From Candidatus Falkowiibacteriota bacterium (GTDB lineage Bacteria > Patescibacteriota > Patescibacteriia > Patescibacteriales > GWE2-39-37), in assembly GCA_013335665.1 (NCBI GenBank), contig JAAXVE010000016.1, forward strand, positions 1 through 11,254: a stretch of DNA of 11,254 nt. Direction: 5' to 3'. The notes beneath the pieces were generated by a model that had not been told where the DNA came from, did no database searches, and was given only the letters and a program-made list of their open reading frames with translations. Of the stretch, positions 11,130 to 11,254 are shown piece after piece (position 1 is the first letter of the stretch; every line of letters begins with the position of its first letter). Position numbers and translations under genes: made by a program.

Positions 11130-11254
11130 ATCCCAGAATAAAACAGCAAAAAGTAAACACAAATAATAAAAATTCTGTAAAAATAATATTAAATTAGTAA
11201 ATATTTTAATACTAAGACATTTTTTATATTATTAGTCAATATTTCCATTTTACA
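11130..11254. other. AT-rich end of the window without a recognisable gene
   Basis: This stretch is strongly A/T biased with short imperfect symmetries (for example TTAGTA...TACTAA near 11195-11216) but no supported reading frame, RNA or promoter. It may be the flank of a gene beyond the window. Confidence 0.5.

Noticed and set aside
1..11254. CRISPR array, insertion sequence or integrase-linked island next to the tRNA
   Set aside because: No spaced direct repeats, transposase or integrase motifs, or duplicated tRNA 3' end are visible.

Overview
The window looks like a chromosomal segment of a Candidate Phyla Radiation (Patescibacteria) bacterium. This is inferred from several traits together: AT-rich DNA, compact genes, almost no Shine-Dalgarno sequences, a short 655-residue IF-2, a tRNA gene without encoded CCA, a 3D-domain wall protein of a type I associate with this group, and a tandem array of small two-helix pilin-like proteins also typical of it. 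UGA is read as stop (the methyltransferase gene ends in TGA), which argues against the UGA-recoding Gracilibacteria/Absconditabacteria. I cannot place it more finely.

Layout. On the left, all on the minus strand: tRNA-Cys(GCA) with its own promoter and terminator (28-260), then a membrane-anchored 3D-domain protein (347-958) with symmetrical elements around its promoter and start. Next is the most distinctive part: six consecutive minus-strand genes (1125-3662) encoding 127-147 residue proteins. Each has a signal peptide ending in an AxA-like site and two transmembrane helices joined by a W-M-(T/N)-x-x-G loop. They resemble VirB2/TrbC-type type IV secretion pilins. The array has one promoter, a long structured leader, a perfect 21-bp intercistronic hairpin after the first gene, and a terminator after the last. 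Upstream and on the same strand is a three-gene envelope glycosylation cassette (3849-6893): a GT-C-like membrane protein, a SAM methyltransferase and a polyprenyl-phosphate-type GT2 glycosyltransferase.

On the right, on the plus strand and divergent from the glycosylation cassette, are information-processing and housekeeping genes: infB and rbfA (translation initiation and 30S maturation, one transcription unit), an NrnA-like DHH/DHHA1 phosphoesterase with its own promoter, and clpP ending in a strong terminator. The last 125 bases are AT-rich without a recognisable gene.

No known-type mobile element, CRISPR array or defence cassette is visible. The candidate for an under-described system is the pilin-like array with its RNA architecture: the first gene alone has a near-consensus ribosome binding site and is fenced off by a stable hairpin, as expected if one major subunit is made in excess over five minor paralogues. 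No T4SS ATPase or channel gene is in the window, so the assembly machine, if any, must be encoded elsewhere.
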